From: Rhabdophis nuchalis
Lineage: Eukaryota > Chordata > Lepidosauria > Squamata > Natricidae
Assembly (NCBI GenBank): GCA_039707465.1
Contig: CM077647.1
Location: 43,833,110-43,897,109 of the forward strand
DNA length: 64,000 nt
Reading direction: 5' to 3'
Shown: in pieces, positions 31,787 to 42,236 of the stretch
How the letters are laid out: each line of letters begins with the position of its first letter
How positions within the stretch are numbered: the stretch's first letter is position 1
Program-made: the position numbers and the translations under genes
The notes under the pieces: generated by a model
What the model saw: the letters and a program-made list of their open reading frames with translations, nothing else
Told to the model about the DNA's origin: nothing
Databases searched by the model: none

Positions 31787-33109
31787 ATGGCAACTCAGGG
31801 TATCAAGAAAAAACGTTCTGCATATGACACTTCATTCAAGCTCAAAGTTGTTGATCATGCTGAAATTCACGGAAATCGAGCAGCTAGCCGAGAATTCACT
31901 GTACCAGAGACGAATGTTAGAGAATGGAGAAAACAGAAAGTCATCCTGAAAGATATGAAGAAAACCAAAAAAGCACAACGAGGGAGACAAGCCATGTACC
32001 CAGACATGGAGAAGGAACTTTATGAATGGATCATTGACCAAAGAAGTAGTGGGTACATCGTCACATCACTCCACATTAGACTTCAAGCCCAAAAGTTTTG
32101 CAAAGATTCAACCTTCAAAGCCTCTAATGGATGGACACAAAAGTTTATGAAAAGGCATGGACTTGCAATACGTCAGAGAACAAAGATAGCACAGAAGATG
32201 CCAAATGATTTAGAAGAGAAGATCGCTTCATTCCATACCTTTATAATCAACCAACGCAAGCAGATTAATTTTGAACTTTCACAGATAGGCAATATGGATG
32301 AGACCCCCATGTGTTTTGACCTACCAGGCAACAGGACAATTGACAGCAAAGGGAAGCACACAGTCCAGATTAAAACCACAGGCCATGAGAAAACTCATTT
32401 TACGGTTGTGTTATCCTGTATGGCAGACGGTTTTAAACTTAAACCAATGGTGATTTTTAAAAGAAAGACTATTCCAAAAGGAGTTAAATTTCCACCAGGT
32501 GTCGTGATCCATTGTCATCCTAAAGGATGGATGGATGAGAAGGGCATCATTTTATGGTTAAATAAAGTTTGGAATAATAGACCAGGTGCACTACTGAAGA
32601 AATCCATGCTTGTATGGGACCAGTTCCGCTCACACTTGACAGACACTGTGAAGGACAAACTGAAAAGTCTAAAAACATTTCAAGCTGTGATTCCAGGTGG
32701 ACTAACCTCTATTCTTCAGCCACTAGATGTTATTTTAAACAAACCCTTCAAAGACAGAGTCAGGGAAAAGTGGATTACCTGGATGAAATCCGACAACAAA
32801 GAATTGACTGCAAAAGGAAACCTCAAGAAACCTGGCCTATCTCTCGTGATGTCCTGGATTAAAACATCATGGGAAGATATGCCAAAAGAAATGATCATCA
32901 AGAGTTTTTTAAAGACAGGCATCAGCAATAAAATGGACGGCACAGAAGACGACCTGCTGTGGAATTCAGACTCAGAAGAAAGCGAAGAAACTGGAGAAGA
33001 ATGGGAACAACTCTTTAGTGTATCTGATGGGGAAAAAAAATTTATACCGATTTTTAATCGAAAATTAGGGGATGCGCGTTATACACGGGTGCGCGTTATA
33101 CTCGAATAA
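31787..33109 (+). CDS. Pogo-like transposase (DDD), intact
   Basis: 440 residues. Residues about 8-55 (KKRSAYDTSFKLKVVDHA...NVREWRKQK) form a Psq/Brinker-type helix-turn-helix for end binding. About 64-135 (YPDMEKELYEWI..., GWTQKFMKRHGLAIRQRT) match the CENP-B/Tc5-type second HTH. The DDE_1 catalytic core supplies Asp171 (NMDETPM), Asp278 (LVWDQFRSH) and Asp314 (LQPLDV), i.e. 35 residues between the last two acidic residues. An acidic tail follows (EESEETGEEWE, ~397). The product would bind the terminal repeats and excise the element in the nucleus. The final residues (ARYTRVRVILE) are encoded by the right inverted repeat. Start chosen as the first Met before the HTH. No frameshift or stop is present; all three Asp are kept. 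Domestication is unlikely given the flanking inverted repeats. Confidence 0.92.
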   Translation: MATQGIKKKRSAYDTSFKLKVVDHAEIHGNRAASREFTVPETNVREWRKQKVILKDMKKTKKAQRGRQAMYPDMEKELYEWIIDQRSSGYIVTSLHIRLQAQKFCKDSTFKASNGWTQKFMKRHGLAIRQRTKIAQKMPNDLEEKIASFHTFIINQRKQINFELSQIGNMDETPMCFDLPGNRTIDSKGKHTVQIKTTGHEKTHFTVVLSCMADGFKLKPMVIFKRKTIPKGVKFPPGVVIHCHPKGWMDEKGIILWLNKVWNNRPGALLKKSMLVWDQFRSHLTDTVKDKLKSLKTFQAVIPGGLTSILQPLDVILNKPFKDRVREKWITWMKSDNKELTAKGNLKKPGLSLVMSWIKTSWEDMPKEMIIKSFLKTGISNKMDGTEDDLLWNSDSEESEETGEEWEQLFSVSDGEKKFIPIFNRKLGDARYTRVRVILE

Positions 33110-33115
33110 ATACGG
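33069..33115 (+). repeat. Right terminal inverted repeat and subterminal repeat
   Basis: Two tandem copies of the GCGCGTTATA core (33074 and 33091), the second continuing to ACTCGAATAAATACGG at the end. It overlaps the last codons and the TAA stop of the transposase gene, and is followed by the TA duplication. Confidence 0.9.
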
Positions 33116-35954
33116 TATTTACCTAGACAAACATCAAAATTGTTCAAGTCATATTATCCCTATAGCACTTTATACAGAGAAATCAGAATATCAAGGACAG
33201 CCATGAAAACCTATTTCGTTGTATTTAGGTACAATCACAATAAAGATTATACTTATACTTATTAAATGTATTAATAGAGCATCAAACAAATCAACCGAGA
33301 GTTTTCATTTGCGACACATGACAAAAATTATAGTATCTTTATTCAGAGATCTAGCTGTCTAGAGAAGGTTGTAATGTTGGGAAAGATAGGGGGGGGGGGG
33401 AAACCCAGTAAGTTGGTGGAACTCAATTACAGTGATGTTGGTTGGGAGACCAGATTAGGTAAAGATTGTCATGAAAAAGTCAATATGGTTGCTAAGAACT
33501 GACAATGATCTGACAGCATATAATCAATTAATCAATTTCTTCTATTGATTGAATCAAATGGAACTCCCTTCAGAAATCTATCAACAATATAAACAACAAT
33601 TGAACTGTCAATTGCCCAGCCAATTAAATCCATTAAGATACAATTAATTGGTTAATCCATGGGTTTAGTGGGGAAAATGCAGCTAAAGCACCCCAACTTG
33701 AAATAAAATTTAGTTTCTATAGAAGACAGCCTTATGAGATTTTCTGCATCAGTTGCTCAAACATATTATTTGCGGTTTCATGTGAAGCAACAAAACAACT
33801 TCAATGAAAGGTGTGCCTCAGCACACTGACTAATTCTCTGCTGCTTTTTTTTACAATTACCCTAACTGACCATATAGGTAGTGATATCATCCACTCAAGT
33901 CTCTATCTTCTATGTGGGTAACTTGGATGAATTAAGCTTGAACTAGAGTAGCTATATCACTGAGGAACAGCTGCATATAATAGTATTCATACTGCTTACT
34001 AGACTGTGGATATTAGATTCCATAGATGAAATAATAATTTATTGTATTTTCCAATAACGTCTAAAGAACAGGTGACAATATTCAAACTAGCTATTCATTC
34101 TCAACATACATGATTATATTAATTTTCCTCAGAAATGTAATGAAGATTTCCCCCCAAGTATTTCTCTCTCCTTCATTAAATATTGAATAATAGTAATGAT
34201 AACACAAAATGAAAGCAAGCACTCATGCTTGTTCTTAAAATCACATTTTTGGTACTTTCATTTGATAGAGGCCTCTTCATTAATACCATCACTCATCTCT
34301 AAGAGCTCTGATTTGCAAAAAGATGCTAAAAATATAAGAAACGAGCATGAATTCTAATATAAGCTGAGAAATCTTATGTGATCCCAAGAAAGCTTAAATA
34401 TCTTGCAAACAATTTTTTTTAATGAATGCCTCAGGCTAAATGATTTCAGGGTTAATTATAAAGCTATATTATTTGACCAGAACTCTAAAGCAAAATTCAA
34501 AGTTATTCCAATTAGATATAAAAGAAAACCATGTATATGTTTGATACAATAGAACATGTTCTTAAATACAAGTACATATAATGTCTGTATGAGCCACTTT
34601 GATAATTTTATTCATTAGTTCAGAGTGTCTCCTATTATAGTTTAGAAAAATACAGTAGAGAAGTTTTCTATCCTTTCATTCAGTCAGCAATGCACATCAA
34701 TCATTATTTTGAATCATCCTTTGGACCCCTCCTGTTTATATTTCATGAATATAAAATCAATCTAATGCAATAACATTTATTACTCTGAAGTAAATATAGT
34801 TTATAAATTTGAAACATTAGAAGACCTCTATATAGTCCTACTCGCAGAATCACAGTTTCAATTAACCCCTTAATGTAATGGAAATGCATTTCTATTTTTC
34901 TTCTGTGATTCAGTTGTGTTTTCTTACTGTGAAAATGGTATTACAGGGGTAGGAAAGAATACATGCAACTCTTGATAGGAAGTAGATTACTATATTTCAT
35001 TAGCATTCAGCAATTTTGCATTGGCAAAACATTAGCAACTCAGATCATAAGTACATGGAGAGCTCAAGCAGGTTCCACAAGTCTTCACACTTGTCAAAGA
35101 TGACATTACCTCAATTTTTGCATCTTGAATATTTATTTTTGGCCATAGCAGTATAGAAGCAACAGAACACTGAACCACTCAGTACCATAAATTATTTTAT
35201 AAGAGCTTAGAGACTGAGACTTGCATTGAGGGACTGCAGTCTTCATAAAACCATAACCATAAATCCATGTCATATATTTTTCCAAACTGAAGAGTAAAAT
35301 GGAAATGAGTTTAATTTTGCAAACATCCTAATGCAAAGGCATGAAAAACAACTTGACTGAATAATGCTACTTCTAAAAATGCAAACTATGATAGAATCAA
35401 AACAAAGCTTTTATTTGCATAAATATGACACATGTTTAAAAAAGCATAAGCAAATCAAATGGATTATCATACAAGGAGAGCATTTCAAAATTATTTTTAA
35501 AAGTAATGGATATGCTATAATTTCATGGAGCTTCTTGGGGCCAACATGCTGCATAAAAGTCAGAATATCATAATGCTGAAAGTGATAGAGAAATCTGCTC
35601 CCATAACTAAAGAAAGAGCAGAGGCATTAATTAAATTTTTCTTTGGATTAAATTCTTAGCCATAAAAAATCATGATACTTTATATGTAGCACAAGTATTT
35701 ACAAGCTTTTGAAATGTGTATGTTCAAGCTCAGAAAGCATTATGTGTTACAGCAAGAAAAACATGGAGGAGCTGACAGATGGGTTGTGACTTGCCATGGT
35801 ACAATCACTCAACACAACATGTAAGCATATTGTAACTAGTAATATTTAATAAAACAAAATAAGATGTTTAGGTTTAATCAGTTTTTCTAAAAAGAAGTGC
35901 CAGAGGAGCTTTTACATGGCTACTGTAAGTATTTTTATGTTTCTTTTTCTTTTG
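33116..35954. other. Intronic DNA with a short LINE tail
   Basis: Mostly AT-rich unrecognised sequence. At about 33190-33260, TTTCGTTGTATTTAGGTACAATCACAATAAAG resembles the 3' end of a Rex1/CR1-group LINE. An 11-13 base G run lies at about 33391-33402. No exon recognised. Confidence 0.4.
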
Positions 35955-36028
35955 TTGAACTGTAGGCGGCCTAGAATCTGAAGGTTGGGATTGGCAGCTA
36001 TATAAACTCTATAAATGAATAAACATCA
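35955..36028 (+). repeat. Short LINE 3' end (L2/CR1 group)
   Basis: GTAGGCGGCCTAGAATCTG followed by GGCAGCTATATAAACTCTATAAATGAATAAA resembles the terminal motif of L2/CR1-group 3' UTRs (GCCGCCC.GAGTCC...TATAAAT...AATAAA). Less than 80 bp. Confidence 0.5.
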
Positions 36029-36530
36029 TTTAAAAGATAATGATGACATTCAAATTTGTGAAAATGTTAATATTATTAATACTTAAAGTTCTTCTTGTTT
36101 ATCTGAATTCTTACAGAAAATATTAAACTCATGTATTCCATGAGATAGAGCTTGAGTAATTATATCCTTATAAATATATCTCACAAGCTAGCCTTCTCTG
36201 ACCTGGCAAACCAAATTAAATTGATTAAGTTACATACTTGCAATATTGAAAATTGTACTCATATTACAAAGCCCACATTTCCAAAAGAAAACTCAGTAAC
36301 TAAGAAAGTATTTATATCGTAAATATGCAAAGATTTATTAAGGTCAGAACAGAAATAAAAGTGACAGGAGTACGGGTGGCATCATGACATAATGAAAGGC
36401 ATCATGATAACGTGAATTTATTTTTATGATAAAAATCACAATTTTCTTTATCTGGCATATACATCATTGCTACTTTAAAATAATTCATTCCATTCATGGT
36501 AAGAAAAAAAGGGGGGAAATTAGTTCTCAC

Positions 36531-36595
36531 CTGCTATTGAACTTCTCTGGATGTTTTTCTCGCATAATGTGAAATCTATGGGCAATTGAAGCATC
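36531..36595 (-). CDS. DGKB: Diacylglycerol kinase beta exon (accessory domain)
   Basis: A 65-bp exon read on the minus strand. The acceptor is TTTCTTTTAG before GATGCTTC, and the donor is TCAATAGCAG followed by GTGAGAAC. It encodes DASIAHRFHIMREKHPEKF then N-S and the first two bases of an Arg codon (21 codons plus 2 nt; phase 0 in, phase 2 out). Type I diacylglycerol kinases have this conserved stretch in the accessory half of the catalytic region, which phosphorylates diacylglycerol to phosphatidic acid. The Ile in RFHIMREK fits DGKB as I remember it better than DGKG or DGKA, but paralogue assignment is from memory. Neighbouring exons were looked for and not found in the window, consistent with very long DGKB introns. 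It is the only host exon supported here. Confidence 0.82.
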
Positions 36596-36739
36596 CTAAA
36601 AGAAATTTCACAAATAAAATATTATTCTGTATGCATTGCAAAATACAAAATACTTTTAAACAAAGCTATAAATTAAATATGACAAATACTCCATGGTCAT
36701 TATTTATCATTTTGAGATTTTATACTATCTTTCAATGAT

Positions 36740-36838
36740 TTTTTGTTTTTATATTGTGGTTTTATTTGATTGTTATATGCCACCTTGAATTACTTCTGGT
36801 GAGATGGGTGGGCATAAATATGATAAATAAATAAATAT
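36740..36838 (+). repeat. Short L2-like 3' end with AAATA tail
   Basis: ATGCCACCTTGAATTACTTCTGGTGAGATGGGTGGGCATAAATATGATAAATAAATAAATA matches the ...GCCGCCC.GAGT...GAGATGGGCGGGTATAAATA... end of L2-group LINEs (compare 9510-9578). Only the last 100 bp or so are present. Confidence 0.6.
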
Positions 36839-37584
36839 TTTTTCAATGTAGCTCTTAAAATAAATATTGGTAAATTATTGTACAGTGTAATTAAAATACA
36901 ATATGTAATATTTAAATATTTAAAAAATTAAACAAATTTGGAACATATATAAAATGACAAAACAAAGAAAAGAATGACAAGGCTATGTCATAAATCACAT
37001 AAATATATGAAAGTATCCAGGAAGAATGAGAATATTGTTTATTAAATATCTTCTCAGTTTGATTCAATATGCAAAAAATTATTTAGAACTGAATTAGTGT
37101 TGCACATGCAGTGTTCATTCTCTTTAGTCTGCTTAGTGTTTGCATGAGAGGCAATTTATTCTTTCCATGTTTGTCTCCTGTCATCTTGTTTTTTTTCCAG
37201 TTCTTGGACTGGCTTTCCTGCCAACTCTCACATGTACAACCGAGCAGGAATGTCGACAATGCCTTCCAGAAGCAAACAGTAAATAGTATATGAAGTCACA
37301 ATGCTGAAAAATCTGGCATCTCAATAGATAACAAGGTAGTTAAACTGTCATATCTGGTCCTTCCAAGAATTTTCTGACTAACTTGCAGGCAACTTTTTCC
37401 TTTAAGTGGTAGTGAAAGATACCAGAGAATCAAGTCTTTAATCTCTTGATTTATTATCACTTAGTAGAGAAGAATTAAATAAAGGAAATGAAATAGAAGA
37501 AAATTGGGTTAAAGTAATAAAATGGAGAGCTCTTGGTTTTAAAGAAAAGTAAGCTTGAGCATAGTCACAATCATATCTTCCTCA
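36839..37584. other. AT-rich intronic DNA
   Basis: No gene recognised. A 60-codon frame at 37111-37293 has no recognisable domain. Confidence 0.4.
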
Positions 37585-38085
37585 TCATTTTAGCCATAGT
37601 TACTCTTCACTGCAGGATGGTCTCTCCCAAATGTTTCAAAGCAATATAGTCCTGAGCTTTCTTTTGCCAATTGATCCCACTTGCTGATATTGTAGATACA
37701 TCTTGTTTTAGGTTTCTTCAATGGATGCTTTTTATCAAGCGGGATCCATTCTATGACTGCCTTGGTCCACCAGCCATCAATTCTTCTTGCCATGTAATCA
37801 GCCATTTACATTTAAATTCTTTTACATTCTTGTTCCTTGGAAGCTGTGGGAGCTTCATCACTTGAGACTTTCAAGAAGAGATTGGACTGCCCTTTGTCAG
37901 TATTGGTGTAGGGTCTTCTGCTTGAGTGGGGTGTGTGTGTGTTGGAATAGATGATTTATAAGGTACCTTCCAACTCTGTTAATATGTTAATCTGTTAATC
38001 CACATGCAGGTCTTTCTACCTTGTCTTGTAATGCCAAGCATGTATCTTTCCATGGCTCTTTGCTGAAAATTCTAGGCACTTTCAG
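37585..38085 (-). mobile_element. RTE-like LINE C-terminal remnant, split by CR1
   Basis: Minus-strand reading gives QQRAMERYMLGITRQ (near 38070-38030) and, after an interruption, DGWWTKAVIEWIPLDKKHP and KPKTRCIYNISKWDQLAKESSG (about 37770-37660). This is the same C-terminal block as the plus-strand remnant at 1631-2000. The interrupting 37815-38005 segment is a CR1 3' end on the opposite strand. Confidence 0.55.
37815..38005 (+). mobile_element. CR1 3' end inserted in RTE-like remnant
   Basis: GAAGCTGTGGGAGCTTCATCACTTGAGACTTTCAAGAAGAGATTGGACTGCC and GTACCTTCCAACTCTGTTAATATGTTAATCTGTTAATC follow the CR1 pattern of coding end, 'gttggaatagatgattta' block, CCTTCCAACTCTG and a short tandem tail. 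Only about 190 bp. Confidence 0.65.
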
Positions 38086-38363
38086 TCTTTATTCACTAAT
38101 TTAACTACTACAAAATATATGCATTAAAGTTATAATAATAATAATAATAATTTTTAATTTATAACCCGCTCTCTCTCCCCGAAGGGACTCGAGGCGGGGC
38201 ACAGGGAATTAAAAATACAATTAAAAACCACAAACAAAGTACAATGTTAAAACTAATTAAACTAACCCTGCGCTAAAAGCCCATATAAAACTAAAACTAA
38301 ACCCTAAAAACCCCTAAAAACAGTTTAATTACCCTAGGCGGGCCAAGCAGAAGAAGTGTGTTT

Positions 38364-40147
38364 TTAATTTTTGCCGGAAGGAGCGGAGGTCCGTGGTTGT
38401 TCTAATTTCAGGGGGAAGGTCATTCCAGAGGGTCGGGCCCGCTGGCATAGCCTAGTGGATGGCACCCGGAGAAGTCCCTCTCTGTGGGAGCGAATTGGCC
38501 GCAGGGATGTATGGGGCAGGATGCGATCCTGCAGATAGCTAGGTCCCATGCCATGGAGTGCTTTGAACATGATAACCAACACCTTGAAGTGCACCCGAAA
38601 GACGACAGGCAGCCAATGCAGCTCGCGCAGGAGCGGTGTTACATGGGAAAACCTAGAGGTTCCCATAACTGCCCAAGCGGCTGCATTCTGGACAAGCTGA
38701 AGCCTTCGAGTGCACCTCAAGGGGAGCCCCATGTAGAGAGCATTGCAGTAGTCCAGTCGGGATGTCACGAGGGCATGAGTGACTGTGCAGAGGGCACCCC
38801 GATCCAATAGGGGACGCAACTGGTGGACCAGGCGAACCTGGTAAAATGCCCTCCTGGCCACGGCTGTCACTTGATCTTCCATGGACAGCCGTGTATCAAG
38901 GAGGACGCCCAAGTTGCGTGCCCCATCCACAGGGGTTAGATGTTCATCCCCTATGGCCAGTGATGGAGTCAACTGGTTGTACCGGGATGCCGGAAACCAC
39001 AGCCACTCGGTCTTGGACGGGTTGAGTCTGAGTCTGTTCCTTCCCATCCAGGTCCGCACGGCTTCCAGGCACTGGCACATCACCTCTACGGCATCGTTGG
39101 GGTGGTTTGGGTAGATATATACAGCTGTGTATCATCAGCATAGAGGTGGTACTCCACCCCAAAACAACGGATAATCTCACCCAGCGGCTTCATATATGTG
39201 TTGAACAGGAGTGGCGAGAGGACCGACCCCTGAGGCACCCCACAAGTGAGGGGTCTTGAGGTCGACCTCTGCCCTCCTGCCAATACAAATTGCGATCGAC
39301 CGGAGAGGTAGGAGGAGAACCACCATAACACAGTGCCCCTCACCCCCAACCCCTCCAGCCGATGCAATAGGATACCATGGTCGATGGTATCGAAAGCCGC
39401 TGAGAGGTCTAATAGGACCAGGATGGAGGAACAACCCCCATCTCTGGCCCTCTAGAGATCATCCACCAACGCGATCAATGCCGTCTCGGTGCTGTGCCCG
39501 GGCTGGAAGCCAGACTGGGGTGGGTCCAGATAATCAATTTCCCCCAGATGACAGGGGAACTGTTGTGCCACCACACTCTCTACAACTTTCGCCAGAAAGT
39601 GAAGGTTGGAGACCGGACGGTAATTTACCAATAATGCTGGGTCCAGAGAGGGCTTCTTAAGGAGGGGTCTCACCACCACCTCTTTAAGGGAGGCCGGCAA
39701 GAACCCCTCACTCAGGGAAGCATTGACCATCTCCTGGAGCCAGCCTCGTGTAACCTCCCAGGATGCCAGTACAAGCCAGGAGGGACACGGGTCCAATAAA
39801 CATGTGGTAGCTCGCAGTTGCCCACGTAACCTGCCCATATCTTCGGAAGTAACAGAGTCAAACTCTTCCCACAAAACTGTCTCAAGATCTGCCTCGGGGC
39901 ATCCCACTGGGCCACTTTCGATGGAGGCCAACTCGCTCCAAATCTGAGCGATTTTATCCTGCAGATATTCCCCAAATTCCTCTGCTCTATCCTGCAAAGG
40001 GGCTTCCTGCGCCCTCTGTTGAAGGAGGGAGCGGGTCACCTTAAACAGGGCGGCAGGGGGGTTATCTGCGGATGCGATGAGAGTGGCACAATGATGACGC
40101 TTAGCCACTCTCAACGCCACAAGGTAAGTCCGTAAATGGGCTCTCAC
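38364..40147 (-). pseudogene. L2 reverse transcriptase, multiple lesions
   Basis: Three frames spell out the protein. 39452-40147 has the linker and fingers (AHLRTYLVALRVAKRHH, NYRPVSNLHFLAKVVE, QSGFQPGHSTETALIAL). 39086-39367 has the palm (GVPQGSVLSPLLFN, YADDTQLYIS). 38364-39083 has the thumb and C-terminus (RLNPSKTEWLWF, TSRLDYCNALYMGLP, HWLPVVFRVHFKVL). A TAG replaces the Trp codon of the LDDLWRA block at about 39452, a frameshift lies near 39085, and about 40 bp missing near 38437 disrupts the RATPRGRAFSVAGPALW block. The copy cannot encode active protein. Confidence 0.85.
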
Positions 40148-40189
40148 CTGTGTTCGGTCAGATTCAGACCGTGTGGATCTCCATCTCTT

Positions 40190-40204
40190 CTCTAGGCGTC
40201 TCTT
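40190..40204. repeat. Target-site duplication of ORF1-only L1, left
   Basis: CTCTAGGCGTCTCTT here matches CTCTAGGCATCTCTT at 42205-42219 at 14 of 15 positions. The host L2 sequence continues on both outer sides. Confidence 0.8.
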
Positions 40205-40220
40205 TTGATATTGAAAAAGT

Positions 40221-40226
40221 TTTATT
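40221..40226 (-). promoter_or_regulatory. Polyadenylation signal of ORF1-only L1
   Basis: AATAAA on the minus strand, about 16 bases before the 3' end of the insertion; it fits RNA 3' processing at the element boundary. Confidence 0.6.
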
Positions 40227-40506
40227 GGGTTTTAAAAATTTTTAACAAGTAGGATAAGGGTAAGGTGTGGAAAAGATATTTTGAGAACTTTCACGTCGAA
40301 GTCGTTGACCCCTTCCGAGGCTTCATAACAAAATATTGATAATACATAATTTTCAATTGTACTACAAAGTGGAAAGAAATGCATACATATCATTGTAAAA
40401 TCTGTGCTAGCAATCATGTGTGAACAACCAAACAAAAGTTATACTATACTGAATAAAGTCATTTTTGAGATCTAAGTCTCTAGGCAATTGTATCTTCTTC
40501 TCCTCC

Positions 40507-41338
40507 CTAGCCCCCAGTGGGCGGGGCCGCGGCCCCCTCTGCTCCTCCATTTTCATCCTCCAGGATTGAGGAATGTTTTTTAAGAAAGGCTTCCACCTCT
40601 GCAACTGTTTTAATCCTTACTCTCCCTCCCTCCCAGAACACCAACATTCCTTCTGGCATCACCCACTTAAACCAGATCCCCTGTTTAAATAATCTTTTAG
40701 ATAAGAAGGAAAATTTCCGTCTTACCTCTGTAATCTTCTTCGGGATCTGCTTCAAGATAGCAACCTCTTTCTGTTGATAAATTAAAGGACCGTCTCTCTG
40801 CGCCCTCAAGATCCTTTCCCTTGTCGACCTTCTAACAAATTTAATATGTATCTCTCTGGGTACTTCATTTATCCTGGCATATGCTGAATTTATTCTATAT
40901 ACCAAATCAATGTCCCCCCTGACCTCATCCTTGGGTTTATGTAAGTAATCTGCTAAAATTGTGCTCATTAGAAAAGTTAGGTCTTCACCAGATTTTCAGG
41001 AATATTCTGAAATCTTAAAAAATATGACATCCTTTCAAAATCCATCCTAGACATATAACCACTTAAATCTCCTATTTCATTATTAACACTTTTAAGCTCT
41101 CCCCTTGCCCCAGCCAATCCCACTCCAACTCGTCAGTCTTTTGTGTATTCTGCATTAATTTCTTCTGTACCTCTAAAAGTTCTAACTTGGAACTGACATG
41201 ATCTTTCCTCATCTCTTTGATCTCCATCACCAGGGTCTGTAATGTTTCTTCCATTGCTGATAATCTAGCATCCGTATCGGGTTTTTCAGGTAACATCGAG
41301 GTGATCTTTGGCTGATATGTCTGCTTTTTTGAAGCCAT
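40507..41338 (-). pseudogene. L1 ORF1 protein, frameshifted
   Basis: Starts MASKKQTYQPKITSML at 41338. The first 88 codons give a coiled-coil-like region (AMEETLQTLVMEIKEMRK). A shifted frame then reads GYMSRMDFERMSYFLRFQN at about 41050-40990, and after another shift 40968-40507 gives LADYLHKPKDEVRGDIDLVYRINS, REIHIKFVRRSTRERIL and KQIPKKITEVRRKFSFLSKR. These match the RRM and C-terminal domains of L1 ORF1p, the RNA-binding chaperone. At least two frameshifts (near 41090 and 40985) prevent translation. Total length without shifts would be about 275 residues, slightly short for ORF1p. Confidence 0.8.
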
Positions 41339-42204
41339 GGTGAATGATTTAAGTCAGTGTCAGTAAAATGGCGTCTGATGAGGTGCGGTCAGTAAAGCAA
41401 GTTCCAAGAGCGAGTTCCAGTAAACAAAATCAAACTTATTACCCAGTTAAAGTCCAGAGAGAAACCAAATTTTGCAATCAAATACAAAGAGGAAGGCACT
41501 CCAGGGAAAGAATCAATTAATCAATTACATACAATCATTAATAAAAAGAGAGAGGCAGTCCTGATCACAAAGGAATGTCGGCAATTTTCCATGAAGAGTA
41601 AGTCTCCTGAGAACAAAGGAACGCCATCTTCCCCCGCCCACCTGGAAGCCACCGGGAGCAAACAGCAAAGGAAATTGCTTTTTTGTTGCCAGACTTCCAT
41701 ACTAAGTATCTAGAATCATTCCACAAGGACTCTCACTCATTAAGAGAGGTTCGGATGTGTATTGTTCCGCTTCCTCAAGCCTGAGGAGCCTTTTCAAATC
41801 GCCGCTTTTCTTCATTCCGAGGGGGGTTTCACAAACTCCCCCCCTCCATCGTCTTTTAAAGCAAAAGCTGCCAGCAGAAGAACAAAGTCACTTACAATCC
41901 ACACCGCAGCCAGAGTCCCGGCGTTGCCTCCAACTCCAGCGAGTCAGCCCTCTCCAAATTAGTTATCTGCTCCGGTCCTCCATTGGCAAAGGGAACCAAG
42001 CCCCCCGCAGCATGTCCTTTCACTCCTAGGTCGAAGACAAGGACCCCCCCAACCACCGTCGGGATAGGGAAATCCCAGCAAGCCAACCATATGGGGGGAT
42101 TCCTTTAAAAGGAACTCCCCGCCCCGTTAGGGGCCGTAAAAGCGACAAAAATGGCGGACGAGTCCGAGACTCGACCGTTGCCTCCGGGAAACCGGAAGCT
42201 CCCT

Positions 42205-42219
42205 CTCTAGGCATCTCTT
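42205..42219. repeat. Target-site duplication of ORF1-only L1, right
   Basis: CTCTAGGCATCTCTT, partner of 40190-40204. L2 linker sequence resumes directly after it (TTCATCCCCCTCAGCTCC). Confidence 0.8.
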
Positions 42220-42236
42220 GTGGTGCTTCATCCCCC

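Larger units (their letters stand above)
29819..33115 (+). mobile_element. Autonomous pogo/Tigger-like DNA transposon
   Basis: The 3,297-bp element is flanked by TA on both sides (29817-29818 and 33116-33117). The inverted ends CCGTATTTATTTGAGTATAACGCGC (left) and the complement of the right end differ at one position over 25 bp. Between them lie a GC-rich leader, a 32-bp minisatellite (29929-31295), a presumed 5' UTR/promoter, and an intact transposase gene whose last codons run into the right inverted repeat. Tc1/mariner/pogo elements move by cut-and-paste into TA (family knowledge). Intact ends plus an intact ORF suggest recent activity (inference). Confidence 0.92.
40205..42204 (-). mobile_element. 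ORF1-only L1 insertion (HAL1-like)
   Basis: Approximately 2.0 kb on the minus strand. It starts with a GC-rich 5' UTR (42204 down to 41339, including CGCCATTTTTGTCG and GGGCGGGGAG), then L1 ORF1 (41338-40507), then a short 3' UTR ending with AATAAA (complement at 40221-40226) about 16 bases before the insertion point. ORF2 is absent. The flanking 15-bp duplication shows it inserted as a unit by L1-type retrotransposition. It belongs to a different L1 lineage from 6025-13075, to judge by ORF1. Such ORF1-only L1 derivatives are known in mammals as HAL1; calling it HAL1-like here is inference. Confidence 0.72.

Noticed and set aside
36481..36640. Another retrotransposon fragment rather than a host exon
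   Set aside because: The coding stretch is bounded exactly by consensus splice sites, has a kinase-family peptide, and no repeat-like sequence continues on either side.
37111..37293. 60-codon frame with a hydrophobic stretch resembling a signal peptide
   Set aside because: AT-rich chance frame with no splice or promoter context and no recognisable homology.
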